Shown here: positions 15,201 to 30,200 of the stretch, piece after piece | Position numbering within the stretch: position 1 is the stretch's first letter | How the letters are laid out: each line of letters starts with the position of its first letter | From: Lamellibrachia satsuma | Lineage: Eukaryota; Annelida; Polychaeta; Sabellida; Siboglinidae | DNA length: 64,000 nucleotides | Assembly (NCBI GenBank): GCA_033239005.1 | Contig: BSQZ01000002.1 | Span: forward strand, 101,001 to 165,000 | Reading direction: 5' to 3' | Program-made: the position numbers and the translations under genes | The notes under the pieces: model-generated | What the model was told of the DNA's origin: nothing | The model's database searches: none | What the model saw: the letters and a program-made list of their open reading frames with translations, nothing else

Positions 15201-18200
15201 ACACATAAAGCAGTAGCAGTATTCCTAGAACAAATAAAAGAAGCAAAGGCATTACTATTGTCATAGAACACCCTTAAACCAAATAGCCTATTCCCTACAT
15301 GCTATCTAACAGTCTATGAATACAAAACTACCTGCTTAAAAATACACTAGCCATAACTGGAATAACTACAAAGGTGGGCCAATTCGCCACTAGTCACCGA
15401 CACATGTGACCACCCCACCAACACTTAGACTGTCTCCCTCTCCTTTTGTTGTGTTCTCTAGGAAATAATGAATTGAATTTGTTGATTTGAATTTCATTTT
15501 GAAGCTGAAATTGCCACTGCTGTGGTTAGTATGTGAAAGAAATAATGACATCCATGTTGGGTGCTATAAACCCTGAGTTCTGTAGTATATGGCTTTATAG
15601 ACTGTGGTAATCAAAACTTTGAGATGTTGTTTGCAGGAGTAATGGGTAACAGCGGCATGTCATCAGCAGCCACCAAGTCAGCATGTCTACGGTTCCTGTT
15701 GAAGCAGGTGGTCAACCTGACTGGTCAGCAGTGGGATGTCCACTCTCTTGGCCTACCCACCTCACACAATGAATGTGCCATGTCCAAGCAGCCAGTGGTA
15801 GTGACCAATGATTCTCTGGTCATCTGGCCGTTCTCTGTACCGAGAGGTAGGCGTATTACCCCTTGAGACTTTAATTTGATTATACTATATATAAGGATGT
15901 ATTTTAAATGATGAAGAATGTAATAGTTAAAGTAATAGTTAAACATCTGTTAAGTTCATGATGTGTAGTCCACCCTTCTGAGATATTTGTCAGTTTGGTT
16001 TTTAAACACACTGAAGCTGCTAGCAATTACTTGCACAATTAGTAGATCATTTGTTCCATTTATTTATGGTTCTCTTTCTAGCCTACACTGATCCTTCACT
16101 TACGCCAATTTGTGTCCTCTGGTTCTTCAGTCTTTTTCAATCAAATGAAAAAAATACAGAAAGAGAGAAAAGTGGTTCAAATCTAATACTTTAATTGTCA
16201 AGATCAGTTACCTATCCAGTGTTATATCTAAACAACACTTTACACTAGCTGCTCACTCCTGCAAGAAAGCCTGTAGACAGCTTCGATTATCTAGTACTGG
16301 TCAATTATTTGTTCGCACAGTTAAGACTAAGACTTTCTCGGTTGTCACATCAACTGTGTCAAACTCGCTTCCTGTTAGAGTTTAGTAAGCAGAAAATGTA
16401 ATGGCATTCCGGCAGATTCATCTCATGCAACTGTTGACAGCTTGGAATTGTAAATCGGTTACTGCCTAATGCTTTTGTTGATACGTTCATCAGGCCTCAA
16501 TTTCTTGAGCATTCCGTCACTATATAAGTAGTACTTATTGTGTTGTAAAATGAGGGTGTGTGCGGGGTCTTAAGATGTCCTAAATTTTTTTGTTTTTAAG
16601 ATCGTAAAAAATGAAATTTTGAAAGGATGGTCTATCAAAGGTCTTTAAGTTGATTTAACCAAAAGTAAGGCCTAAGCTATAATTCTACTTCAATTGACTA
16701 CATATTGCTGAGGAATATGCTTCTTTAATTTAGAGATTTAAAATTGTTGACATATTGGGCATAAAAAGGTCTTAAATCTGTCAGATCAACTGACTACCAC
16801 ACACTATGATAATACACCACTATTTAGCATCGATCGATGGTTGCAGGGCCAAGGACAGATGTCACAGACGACAACTATGCCTTGGATGCCCCCACCACAT
16901 ATGCGAACGCGCAACGTGTGCTGCGTGCCTTGCAGTTACCTCGCCCCATTCTGCTGGAGGGGTCGCCGGGGGTTGGTAAGACCAGTCTAGTGTCGGCCAT
17001 AGCAAGGGCAGCCAGTCATCATCTCGTCCGCATCAACTTGTCGGAGCAAACAGTGAGTGCACCTCCCTCATTGGCATTGCCTCGTGGGCAATCGACATGT
17101 GGCGATTCAAACAGCGAATGTCTGAGGTTTGCTAAACGCAGGTTCGATAGGTTTATAAAAGCCTGTAAAATGCACAATAACAAAGGTATGGAACTGAAAC
17201 TTGGCACATAAACAAATAACATGATGACATTTTTAGTGTTGAAATTTTATTGGAATACAGCAAAAAAAATTAATAGTAATGGTTGCAGATCACGCAGAAG
17301 TTGCGACATTTTCTGTGGAAAATCTTTTCCCAAACCTATCGTATAAACACCCTTGTGAGACAGATTTGTAAGGCCAGTTTGTGGCTACGATTGTGCTGGT
17401 GTAATTGGGGTCCAGTTCAACCGTTGGTCACTCACAATTGGGGTCCAGTTCAACCGTTGGTCACTCACAATTGGGGTCCAGTTCAACCGTTGGTCACTCA
17501 CAATTGGGGTCCAGTTCAACCGTTGGTCACTCACAATTGGGGTCCAGTTCAACCGTTGGTCACTCACAATTGGGGTCCAGTTCAACCGTTGGTCACTCAC
17601 AATTGGGGTCCAGTTCAACCATTGGTCACTCACAATTGGGGTCCAGTTCAACCGTTGGTCACTCACAATTGGGGTCCAGTTCAACCATTGGTCACTCACA
17701 GTTGGGGTCCAGTTCAACCGTTGATCACTCACAATTGGGGTCCAGTTCAACCGTTGGTCACTCACAATTTTAAAACAGTGACCAGTCTATGACCAGCACG
17801 ACTGACAGCTGGTGGACCCATCGTGTGTTTATAATAATGTAAGTATTCTGTATTTGTTGCTGCTTTTTGTAGGATGTGACGGACTTATTTGGGGCTGACT
17901 TGCCGGTGGAGGGCGGTCAAGGGGGGCAGTTTGCCTGGAGGGATGGACCCCTGCTTCGTGCCCTCAAGGCAGGGCACTGGATTGTTCTGGATGAGGTGTG
18001 TACTGCTTTAAATTGCTTCATTAATGAATTTTTTCATGTTTCCGTTTCTGTTTCGGGGACTAACTGCATGCCGGATAGCACTATTGTGATTCACGTAATT
18101 AACCAGTTTGTTTTAGATCATTGAAAACTTTAAATGTCAGATGCACTAAAGCAGAATATCAGACAAATAACTGTCTCGGTGATTGCCTTTACATAACAGC

Positions 18201-21200
18201 TACATTGTTTTTTCTCTGTTCAACGACCAATCAGGTTAATAAAATAATTCAGCAATAGAAATCTGATGACATGCTACACTTCTATTACCAGTAATGAGAG
18301 CATGAATGATAATAGGCTGTTTCACCAATTTGCACGCTTCATTAAACCAGCCAAGATCCTTGGGAACCAAGATGTGTTCATTATATATAAAGGGGTGATT
18401 GGGGTGTAATATGTTACAGCTGAACCTGGCTTCCCAGTCTGTGCTGGAGGGGCTAAACGCTTGCCTGGATCATCGGGCTGAGGTATACGTTCCCGAACTG
18501 GGGAAGACCTTCCACGTGGAACACGGGAAGACGCGACTGTTTGCATGTCAGAACCCACTTAGCCAAGGAGGTGGAAGGAAGGGACTGCCAAAGTCTTTCC
18601 TTAATCGCTTCACTCAGGTACGGCTGGGTTGTGACGGGAAGTTTGTAACAAGGATGTTCTGCAATGGGAGAAATAGCTGTTAATGCATTAATTATGCCCA
18701 TACTAGTGCTACTTGTGTCACCTATAAATAGTGTAAAATTGTGTGGCATGGTTTAATAGCCTATTTAGCCTTATGCTACAGTATATAGGGCCAGACTACT
18801 TTTGCTATTTTTTTGTAGAATTTTGACCAGGTCTGGTAAAAAATAATGTAATAGTTTGTGTGATGATTTCACTGTTTCATGTATATGGGGTCAAATAAAC
18901 TTGTTCTTGTTCTCCAAAACGAGCTAGCATGTTGTAGCTGATACTAGCATGTTGTAGCTGATACTAGCATGTTGTAGCTGATACTAGATAGGTCTTATTT
19001 TTGGGGAATGATTCCAAAATAAGACGAGTGAAAAACATTTATTGAAGAAGGCTCAAAGAAGATGCTGTTTGAATTGAATTGAATTTGAATCTTTCTGACT
19101 TGTCACCAGGTGTACGTGGAGCAGCTATCGCGGGCAGACCTCCTCTACATCACTGGCGCCCTCTATCCGCAGCTACCCGGAGTCATGCTCGCAAAGATGG
19201 TTGACTTCAATAGCAAAGTAAGTGGTCAATTCTATTTGCCCCATCTGGTCTTTCTATGGAGAAAAATTGCCATTCCATTTGTTGCAGGGAACGGCAGAGA
19301 CCTCTCCGGGATAAAGAGAATAACCTAGAGAGCCTCTCCAGGTCGCTCTAGGTCGCTCTGGTTTCTACGTCTACAGGACATATTTCATGTGTAGAGAATT
19401 CGTAACGTGACCACAGATACAACAAACAATTCGTCCATTTTCTCACCACTTACTACAAATGAGTTTTTTTCACTTACAATTACAGGTCTTCACACCTGTC
19501 AGGGTCTGTTCTGTTTCTATAACTCTGGATTCTCTGTGTCTGCGTCTCTGCGGACAGACAAATAGAATACGCCCAAAGATTACCAATTGGCCATGTTTTA
19601 ATGAAAACGCTGCTAAATGTGGGAGTACTGTTCTTACACAGATAGTTGCAGATTGCAGCAGAATTATGAATTACAAATGATTTACACTTAATAAACTGTT
19701 GCTTGTAGGTGTACCACCAGACAATGATTGAAGGACACTGGGGCCGTAAAGGCAGCCCGTGGGAGTTTAACCTGCGGGACATCTGCCGGTGGTGTGATTT
19801 GCTTGTTCAGAATCAGGTGATGTTTTGTTTTAGTTTTGGGTTCTACCATGAGCAGTCACTTATCTACTTGACCGAGTCAGTTTTGGGTTCTACCTTGAGC
19901 AGTCACTTACCTACTTGACCAAGTCAGTTTTGGGGTCTACCATGAGCAGTCACTTACCTACCTGACCAAGTCAGTTTTGGGGTCTACCATGAGCAGTCAC
20001 TTACCTACTTGTCCAAGTCAGTTTTGGGGTCTACCATGAGCAGTCACTTATCTACTTGACCAAGTCAGTTTTGGGGTCTACCATGAGCAGTCACTTATCT
20101 ACTTGACCAAGTCAGTTTTGGGGTCTACCATGAGCAGTCACTTATCTACTTGACCAAGTCAGTTTTCTGGGGTCTCTCAAAATAATATAAACGGACATTT
20201 TATTGTATTTGCCAAAAATGTTTTTAGAATCAAGAAACATTAGTATGTCGACATCAGTATGAGAAAATTTTTTTAGTTTATCTAAAAAACCTCCATTGAA
20301 ACTACAGAAAACAAGCATGGTATAGCCAAACCAGCCACCTTAATGAGAATGCAAGGAATATTTACTTTTGCTACCACTGCATGTCGGTTTGTGATGGGCT
20401 GATGCTTAATAATGCATATTATGTGCACAGTGAGATTGTTCAAACAGATAAATAGTATTATTACAATAACTTGTCTACCTATCGCCAGATCTGAAGCATA
20501 TATTGTTTGAAACCTTTGGAAAATAAATGAAGTCTGTGACTTCGTTAAGTTCTGTCAAACCACAATATTGTTCTTGGTAGCGCCACCTTTTGGATTGTTT
20601 GGTACTCGTTTTTTCTGTCTGTTGAGAACATAATGCATGTTGGCAAGAAATTAGTTTCTTTATAAAAATTGTGTTGTTCCTGTTGCTTTGTGGCTCTAGT
20701 TGGTGTAGTAATCATGGAATCGGTATTGATACTGCCAACATGGTATTAGAGTTGAACATGTTGGTTGATTGCATTCAGACCGAGGAATACTATGACCCTG
20801 GGGAATACGTCTCCTTGGTGTACGCTGATCGCATGCGTACAGCCATGGACAAACAGAAAGTGTTCACCGCCTTTGAGGAGACATTCGAGTCATGGCCCAG
20901 TGAACACTGCGTTGACATCCGCATCACAACTGATCACGTCCAAATTGGCCATTCTTGGCTGAAGAGGCGTGCAACCATGGCGAACTTAGATGCAAGGGGT
21001 CGGGACGGGTCATTGCAGCTGCTACACCACTGTGTGGCGCCACTGGAGTCACTCATTAAATGCATACAGATGAACTGGATGGCGATCCTGGTACGTAGTT
21101 TTTAATTTTTACAGTCGTTATTAAGATATCGGTTCATCTAATTTGTTAACTAAGAAAGTAACTCTGTCGGAAGAAAACATGTAACTTGTGTTTTTATTTA

Positions 21201-24200
21201 TTTATAGTTGTTGTTCTTCTCTTTGTCCCTGAAGTCTGGGGTGAGGATAGCGTAGATTCTGCTCTTACATCTTTGTTTTCTTTCCATCACTGATCCTGTT
21301 TCACTGCCGTCTCCACCGCCTGTCTCCCTTTCCTCAATCTCATTCTTCACTCCCCTCCCAATCCTGCCAAATCTCTTCACACCGTGTCGGTCACAATCTT
21401 CCCCCTCCACTCTCTGAGCATATCTTTTTTTTCATTAACCGTTTCCCTTCCATTCGTTCCAAATATCCAACCCTCCTTTATCGACTCCTCACCAGCTTTC
21501 TCCTGAAACTCTTTCGAACCCACTTCCTCCCGCAGCTCCTCCAAATGGTTGAATAAATCAGGCAGCATGTAATTCACGGAACAAATTACCAGATACCTTT
21601 ATTACTTATTTTTTATTATTATTTTATAAGTTTTTATCAATAAATTGTTCTCTTCAGTTAGTAAGAGTTAACAGAAATCTTATACAGTGCTATACTATAC
21701 TGCACTAAAATCCTCGGGAAACCCAAGCTCAGCAGTGCATCAAAACAAAAGGGTTAGACAGTTTCTAGTCAGTTTAATAATTACAGTTGTAAACAGTTAG
21801 ATCAGCACACAGAAGATAAGCGAGTTTAAACAGGTGGTCCTCAACTGAGAAAGCTTGTTCATATGTTACGACGCCTCTGATTGGCTGTTGAAGGTGGGCC
21901 CAGCATGCAGTGGGAAGACATCTTTGGTGCGGCTGTTGGCACAGCTGAGTGGCCACCCTCTGCACATTCTGCCTGTAAACAGTGCCATGGATACCACAGA
22001 ACTCCTTGGTGGATTTGAACAGGTGAGTTTCCCTTGAATTTTGCCATTTTATCCATATTATGCACTGGTGCATACTAAATTTTCAACATGCAGTTCTTAC
22101 CTGTTGCGTAATATTATGTTACACAGCATGGGCTTAAATCACGCATTTAACATTTCACTGATTTTTTTATCATAATACACAGCAAAACTGACCATTCAAA
22201 TTTTTAATATAGTTCACATTGTACGGACTGTTTTATTGCTACTTTTGCGTAGTGAGTGTTGTGTTTTTATACCGAATGTTCGATGAGACTGTGAACACCA
22301 TCAGTGAAGCTTCGATGCTGATGCCCGCTTGTTTCGGGTGCTGCCTCCGAGGTCACCTTTAAGTGTTTCTCGTCAGGCGTATTACACGCCATGATGATAT
22401 AGAGCATCATGACGAAGGGCGTGACCGCCGGGTTACTCCATGCGAGTAACGTCAGTATTCTGACAGTTAATGTTGGGCTCCGTAGCAGTGGGTTGAGAGC
22501 AAGAAAGACAAACATTGGATACCAGAATGTCACGAAGATGCATGTCAGTAATGCGAGCACGCAGAGCTTCTTTGTTGCTGTTCGCTGAATTGATTTGATT
22601 CGTTGCCGCTCCTGCCCCTCGTTGCGATGGCACTGGCTGCGTGTCCGCACCTTTGGGTCAATTATGACGGTCGCACGGACCAGTGTCATGAAGCGATAAT
22701 ACGACAGGCGCTTGATATCGGTGTGGACCTTGTGCATGTAGGACATCGCCATGGCGATCGCCATGGTGACAAGTATGATCCAGAGCATCTGTAGGATGTA
22801 ATGCTGAGTGATGCCATATATGAAGAGGCAGTGGTCGTTGCCATAGTGACTGAGTGCTTCGGTGATCGGGATGAACGCAAAGCCGAGGTTCATGACTGCA
22901 CTGCCGAACCAGATCATGATGACACTGAACGCGACGCAGCAGCAATTGCGTGAGTCCTTGATGCCGAGAATGAGGTCAGCGAGGCGATACGCCTCGCTCA
23001 TGATGAGCGCAAGGAGATTGAAGGCAGACATCGTGAGGAAGAGCATGTATGTGTTGCCAAGCAGACTACAGAAGACCTCATAATGCGGGCGGTGTGTGGT
23101 CTGCATAGAGGGCAGGCAATACAGCGACTTGATCAGGTCGAGCACACAGTGGTGAACAAGCAGTGCATTAGACGCGCACCGTAACTTCGACAGACACAAC
23201 GTGGCGGCAATGACCACCGTGTTACCTATCACGCCCATTGATGCGATTGCGTTCAAGATGGCCGCATCCGTTTCCATGGAGACAAGGTGTTGACTGGTGC
23301 TGTCACTGCCCCCTTTGTGTTGGCCAAGTGGCGTTGTGATGTTGATTTGCATCAGGAGATTTGCCATTGTTCTAGGTCTCCGTCACGTCATATTTGCATT
23401 GGATCTACACATTGTGGCAGCTTCTGAAACAACACAGAAAATAATGGTCATTGGTTCGACACGTGGTTTTCTGGTTCATCTTGTAATCAATCAAAATGAT
23501 TTACTCTTTGGCCCTTACAGGGAATGACAGTATATCTTATAAGCTCACGCACGCACACATTGTTTTTTAAGGTTCAGCTCATATGGGCAGTGCAGCATTT
23601 AAAAAAAATGTCATAATAAATATTACATATAAGTCTGCAGAGCAGGATTTTATACAAGTGATTTACCAGTATGCAAGGCCTCAGGAAACTATATTTACAT
23701 GCAGTTACATACATTTTGGTAGTGGCATACATATTTCTTATTTTCTGCTATGCTGCAGGAATAAAGTCCTATTTCGCGCAGTGAAATGTTAAAAAAATCT
23801 GTTAAAAAAGTCCATGTAAGATATTGGGCTGTACAGACCAATTGTCTCAGCTCAGGTTCCTGAGGACATAGGTGCTTATAGAAGTTTATTATTATTTTGT
23901 TTATAAATGTGCTGGGTCCCTGGAGATCTGATTGATTGAAATGTTGTTTTCAAAAGCAATAAAATTCCACTGAAATAATGTAAAATTAATTAAACCTGTA
24001 CATATCAATAAAAATGTATTGCCAATAAATGCAAACATTGCAAACACCATGATAGATGCAATTGCTAAGAAAAGTCCAACACTTTTGGCAACAAGGAAAA
24101 TGTCCAATCAAAGTTCCTATTTCACAGATTCATGTTGAGAAAAAGAGCTGACTAGGCTCTAATGCTGGTGATCATCCATTTTTTGGTTCTAATTACAATC

Positions 24201-27200
24201 AATATTGTTGATTTGCATCTTCGAAACAGTCCATGTTTTACTGCAAGACATCAGCTGGTGATGTCTCGTTGAGATTACTGGTTTTTGTCTGCAATCACAG
24301 AACACATAATTTGCGGTTTTTAGCCAGATCTCAGTTTCCTTTGATAATGCTTTTGAGACAGCTGTGAACAAAGCCTCTTCCTCCTGCAAATCTCTGATTG
24401 CCTCATGTTACATTTAACAAGATTTAACAAGATTTGCCATCCAAGCCAAAGGCCCAGATGGCAAGTGAACAAGGAAGCCATTGGCTTATCGAGAGTCCAA
24501 CAATGTTCACCTACTTATAACCCGCCCTCCTGAGATATGTGTCAACCTTGTTTTTAAACATACATGTGCAATTATGTAGTCGATATATGTGACATATAAG
24601 CATTACATGGTGATTGTACTACGGTGTTTCTTGTCCACTTATAGTCATATTGTAGATGTTCCTGACACTGATGTTTCTCGTGCCGCATGGCAGGACCGTG
24701 TATCAGTTAACTTGTTCTTAATTCTGCCCAGTTTTAATAGTAATAGTATAATAAATAAAATAATGCGTTATATAATGTGTTATATAATGCATTATCTAAT
24801 GCCGGTATCTGCTTAGACAAGGCACTTTGCTCCATGAGAGTTAGTTTGGCAGCAGTGCCAATTCTACACAGAGTTGGTGCAGTTTGTGAGTCCAAGACAG
24901 GACCCTGTATGGGTTCTTTACTTCCCCTGGTCTGGACACCAGGTAAAGGGCACCTGCGATTTTTAGTCTATCATCCTGAAGACTGAGAAGAAATCGGGTG
25001 AACGAAGTTGCCTAAGCTTCAAAACGGCAGCAGATGAACTCGAACCCTGGTTTTCTTGATTGATGGTCTGGTTCTTTGGTCCTTTTCTGGTAACCTTCCT
25101 TCTATTGCCAGCTACAATAGTCTTTCACATCTCATAATAATTATGTCCTTACCACTTTTTCTGATATTTCTTGATGACCTCCGTCATTTTTCTTCTCATA
25201 CCATCTCGAGTAGCTCTACATCGTTTATTCTTTCCTCCATATCCACATCTCAAAAATGTCCAACCATTTGATAGTTTTTGTAAAGGTCCTTCATCAGTTC
25301 CATGTTTTCGCTCACCTTATTACAGGCTCATTTTGCGACACATCAAACCTACCTAGTATCCACTACAACATGCTAGCTCGTTTGTGCAAATTTTTTATTT
25401 AGTTTTGTTGAGATCATCGAACAAAACTATGAAATTGTTTCTGACCTTGTCCAGTAAAAATTTGGCGATAAAATGCGAAAAGTGGATCGGCACTATAGAC
25501 TATGACATAAGGCTGTTTACGTATTCACAGTTCACCCGATCTAATGATAAAATTTAATTATTTCGATGATTTCAACAAAAGCATGCAGTCTCATTAAACT
25601 GACGGCTCATATTACTAGTCATGCACTTCAGATTTGAACATCAACAAACCATATTCATGATGGGGTAAATCAGTTGAGGATGGAGTTTTAAAACTCCATT
25701 CTCAACTGATTTAGCCTATCTCGATTCCGGTTTGTTGATGTCTTAATATGACTAGTGTGTGAATAGTTTAAGTAATATCTGCAATCGGTTTAGTAAAAAA
25801 TTGCGTTTTTTTAAATCATTAAAACAATTGACTTTAGTTGTTAGATCTGGTAAGGCTCAAAATGCTGGATATCCAGAATGGTAAGACTGATCATGGGCGT
25901 GACTTCCATCCTCTTGGTGATCACGTGACAAAGTTATGAAATTTCACCAAGGGCGATATTTGTAAGTTTTCAGCGTTTCATTTTTTCACATCAATAAATT
26001 CTGGATCAGGCATTAAATAATTTAATAGTTTGTCTGATGATTTCGCAAAAAACTACATATAAAAGTTGCACAAAGTTAGCATATCGTAGTGGATACTAGG
26101 TAGGTTTGAATTGTCGCAAAATGAATCTGAAATGAGATGGGGAAAAAAACCGAAATGAGGAGGGAGCTTGAACGGTCAACAAGTTAAATGTTGCTTGGTT
26201 TATCGAGTGCTCTTGACCCCAGAGAGGTACACTTGATGTTGTCAATGGCAGATGGCTGTGGATGTCCATGCTCCCAGTAATTGAGAGTGATTTCCCACAC
26301 AATCTCTCGTCCATCTCAGAATGTCATCTACATAAGACAGTGGTTTGTGCGAGTGATTATGAAGCGACAGGCATCGTTATATAATTTTCTCGTTATGTAA
26401 TTTATTCATGAGCAAATACTGGAAGGGCTTTGATGGAATGAGTCAATACATAAATGATTAATAGTCAATATATGTGACATGGTTTATGATGGTTTGATAG
26501 TGTTTGTCTGACTCTGACTAAAAGGAATAGTACGGAGAATACTGTGCTTTGCCGTTGTCAGTGTGTCTACCATAACTGCTCCAGATAGCCTAACAGATTA
26601 TAAAATGGATCGATCCGTCAAAAAAATAGTGATCCAAATATATAACACCTACTTTATTTAAAATTAGTTATCGTAATGAAAGCAGTGTTTGCGGTAATGC
26701 TACTTTGGGTAATATTACACGGCTTTTAAAGTTTCGCTGCAGCCCTCAGACTCAATTTTACAGTGGTTTGAAGTTCCCTCTAGGCCTGGGTTAGGCAGTT
26801 TGTTCTTTTATATTTGCAATGAAATCTGAAGTAAATGTGAATTAAATTGTTCATTAAACTAATGCAGGCGTATTTCATAACGCCGTGTCAGTAATTTTCT
26901 TTGTAGTATGCTTCCTGTGAGTTTGGTTGTGACACCCAGTAAATGAACAGTGATATAGTGACATAAAGGCTTACAAAAATCAGGAGGGTTATTTCCAGTT
27001 AAGCTCCAACTAAAAACTAGTCTAGCAAAAAACAGGAGATTTTTAACAACGTGAATGTCAACATTATGTGAAAGTACACACATTCTGATTAATCACAGGC
27101 TGGTTTTTGAGCAAAATAAATGTTTCATGTTAAACTACAACATTATGAAAACATAAAGAATTTTTTTATTTAAATGAAAATATCGGGTCGGCTGGTCCGT

Positions 27201-30200
27201 AAGCCAACTAATAATAAAGAAAAAAGGCCTTACAAGTAGTACAAGTACACACTATTCACATTAATGTGTTGTGTTTTACTATAAGAACTGACACAATGAG
27301 ATGGCTTAGTCACAGATCGTGTATCAGGGTTGATCGATGCTTAGAGTACCAGACAATCCCATTTTATGTGACTCTGTGATAAAAAGCGAGGCCCACAAAG
27401 TCTACGAAGGCTGCACAGTGTCATTTGCAGCTTTGCATGCAGATGTCTGACAGCATATTTTGACATTTTTATCAGGCATGAAATTAGAAAGATTGACTGC
27501 TATAACGAATAATTCAGGAATGGGTAGATTGTATATACCCCTGTATGTGTATGTATATTTAGGGCCTGAAGTAAAACTTTGTAATGCTCCAAATCTCTTC
27601 TTTCAAGTTATTTCATCAGTCGATTTATTACATATTATTACATTTATTACAGTTATAAATACTGTTCGAATCCAAATATAACAAATTTAATATAAAACAA
27701 AACATTTGAAATTAATTCAAATACATTTACAAATGTATAACCAAAATACTGTTCTGTATTTTAATGTGACCCTAAAACATTTAATTTGTATTTGAATGCA
27801 ATCCTGGGAAATGGCATTTACACTTGCATTTTGAATAAATTGAAACATTTGCAGTGAAATCATTGACAGGCATTTGTTAATGAATCTGACAAGAGACATC
27901 CTTATTTTAGTGCAGTTTGCATTTCCCAAGACGATACTATCCTAATGTCATTTCTCCATCTGTCATTCTGGGATAGTTTATAGCCAGCCGGTTGCAACCT
28001 TTGTCTACTGACACTGATGTAGACATTTTGTTCCACTGTCCCATGTGACACTCACTACTTTTATCTTCCCTGTAGATCAGCCTTCCCCATCTCTGTCGCC
28101 CAAGCAAAGTTTACCATCAGTATATGCGATCATGTTTCTGAATTTACCTCGCTAATTTCATTCCGGTCAGCTGGGTGCACTCTTGGATTCAGGCTTGCCA
28201 CACTAGTGGCGTGCCTCTCTACAGTTGGTGATCACTCTTTGATTGTGTCTTTCTCTTTTATGTTGTTCATCCTTTTTGTCTTTCTCTTTTATGTTGTTCA
28301 TCCTCTTGTCTTTCTCTTTCACGTTGTTCAATCTCCTTGTCTTTCTCTTTTACATTGTCCATCCTCTTTCTATTTCTCTTTTATGTTGTTCATCCTCTTT
28401 GTCTTTCTCTCTTATGTTGTCCATCCTCTTTTGCTTTCTTTTTTATGTTGTTCATTATCTTTATAATTTACATTGTTCATCCTCTTTGTGTTTCTCTTTT
28501 ACGTTGTCTTTCTGTTTTACATTGTCCATTCTCTTTCTATTTCTCTTTTATGTTGTCCATCCTCTTGGTCTTTTACATTGTTCATCTTCTTTCTCTAATT
28601 TTGTTCATACTCTTTATATTTCTCTTTGATGTTGTTCATCCACTTTCTATTTATCTTTGTATCCATCCTCTTTTGTTTTTCTCTTTTATGTTGTTCATCC
28701 TCTTTGTGTTTATCTTTTACATTGTTCATCCTCTTTATCTGATTTTGTTCATCCTCTTTCTATTTCTCTTTGGTGTTATTCTCTTTTGCATTGTTCATCC
28801 TCTTTGTCTTTCTCTTTTACGTTGCTCATCCTCTTTCTCTTTTATGTTGCTCATCCTCTTTTTCTTTCTCTTTGATGTTGTTCATCCACTTCATCCACCT
28901 CTATTTCTCTTTGGTATTGCCTATCCTCTGTGTCTTTTTCTTTCATGGTGTCCATCCACTTTCTATTTCTCTTTGGTGTTATCCATTCTCTTTGTTTTTT
29001 TCTTTTACAGTGTTCATCCTCTTTGTCTTTTTCTTTGATGTTGTCCATTCTCTTTGTGTTTGTTACCAACACTCTGAAGGGTGTTGGTGGGTGAACAGTA
29101 ACCATATCATATCTTGAAATCTGATTTATTTATGCTGCACTGTCAGAGATGGACCTGTTGTGTCGCTATGTCACAGGACAGGCGGCGGATGAGTTCCTGA
29201 TGTAATTGCACGCGATTACCACAGCAGGGAATCATTGATGGCGTCACACCGCTCCATGTTCATTGCCGCATATCACTCATTCCTTTGGCACCTGTCAAGT
29301 TCTTATGTCTCATTTCTACATGTTCTGTCTCTAGTGTTTTTTCCATGATATTTTTTGTGCTGTTCTTTCCATTGCCGAGTCAGACATTTCTCTTCCTCTT
29401 GTGTACTAAACAGGAGCATTTTTTGCTACGAGAAGGGATGTTTAATTAACAATTTGAATGAAATACTTATTGTTATTATTTAAATATAGCAAGAGACAAA
29501 GGTCGATGGTATTGACACTATGTTTCCAGTGGGAAAATCATGTGAAATAAATGTGGATTTTTATTCACATAAAACCAAGAAGGATGAATGACCTGAGGGA
29601 AGAGATTGCGATGCAGTTCAGCCTAACGGGAAGACTAGTGAGAAGCCAGATGATGTGGACAGGTCACTTGATGCGGACGGAGGCAGGCCAACTACCAAAG
29701 AGAGTGGAGGCGGTGAAACAGCGAGGTCGCAGGAAAAGGTGAAGACCACAATCAAGATGAGAAGACTGTTAAGAGGGATGTGAGAAAAGCGGAGGAGGAG
29801 GAAAAGTGGAGGAAGAAGGCTGTCGATAGGGAGAAGGCTGTCGATAGGGAGCAGTAGAAAATAACAACAACCAAAGTAGTGCAACAGCACAAGAACTACT
29901 TTTCTAACAGGAACTATGAGGAAGAATAACAGTGTTGAAATTTAATGCTGACAGAAGTTCTTAGGAAAATGTCATTGCCATCTTTGCATACCTTGAGACG
30001 AATGTGGCTTTTAGAAGTTGTGATCTACGTGCTGCAGTGCAGCAGACTGCAGTACAAAAACTAGTCGATCACACCCGTTTAAATGGAACTATGAGTAAGA
30101 ACATATAATGTCTATTTGGCTTTCCATTTTGTTTCGGGTTGGCTGAAATATGCATGTCTGATTGGTGATCATATATATCACTGGACAGGTCGCAGCTGTA

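Noticed and set aside
17403..17770. CRISPR-like array
   Set aside because: Units are contiguous with no unique spacers, and the DNA is animal nuclear.
17283..17792. 169-residue repeat protein (NWGPVQPLVTH units)
   Set aside because: It exists only because a 33-bp tandem repeat keeps the frame open. Other frames of the same array are open too.
20671..20778. 5' extension of exon 27
   Set aside because: The frame is open, but similarity starts at YYDPG and acceptor gcattcag fits the phase from exon 26.
23901..24107. Second GPCR fragment (helix with GN motif) on the minus strand
   Set aside because: A single hydrophobic stretch in AT-rich DNA with no other receptor motif nearby.
28206..29038. 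Long hydrophobic ORFs resembling a membrane protein
   Set aside because: Produced by a T/C-rich minisatellite; several overlapping frames give the same pattern.
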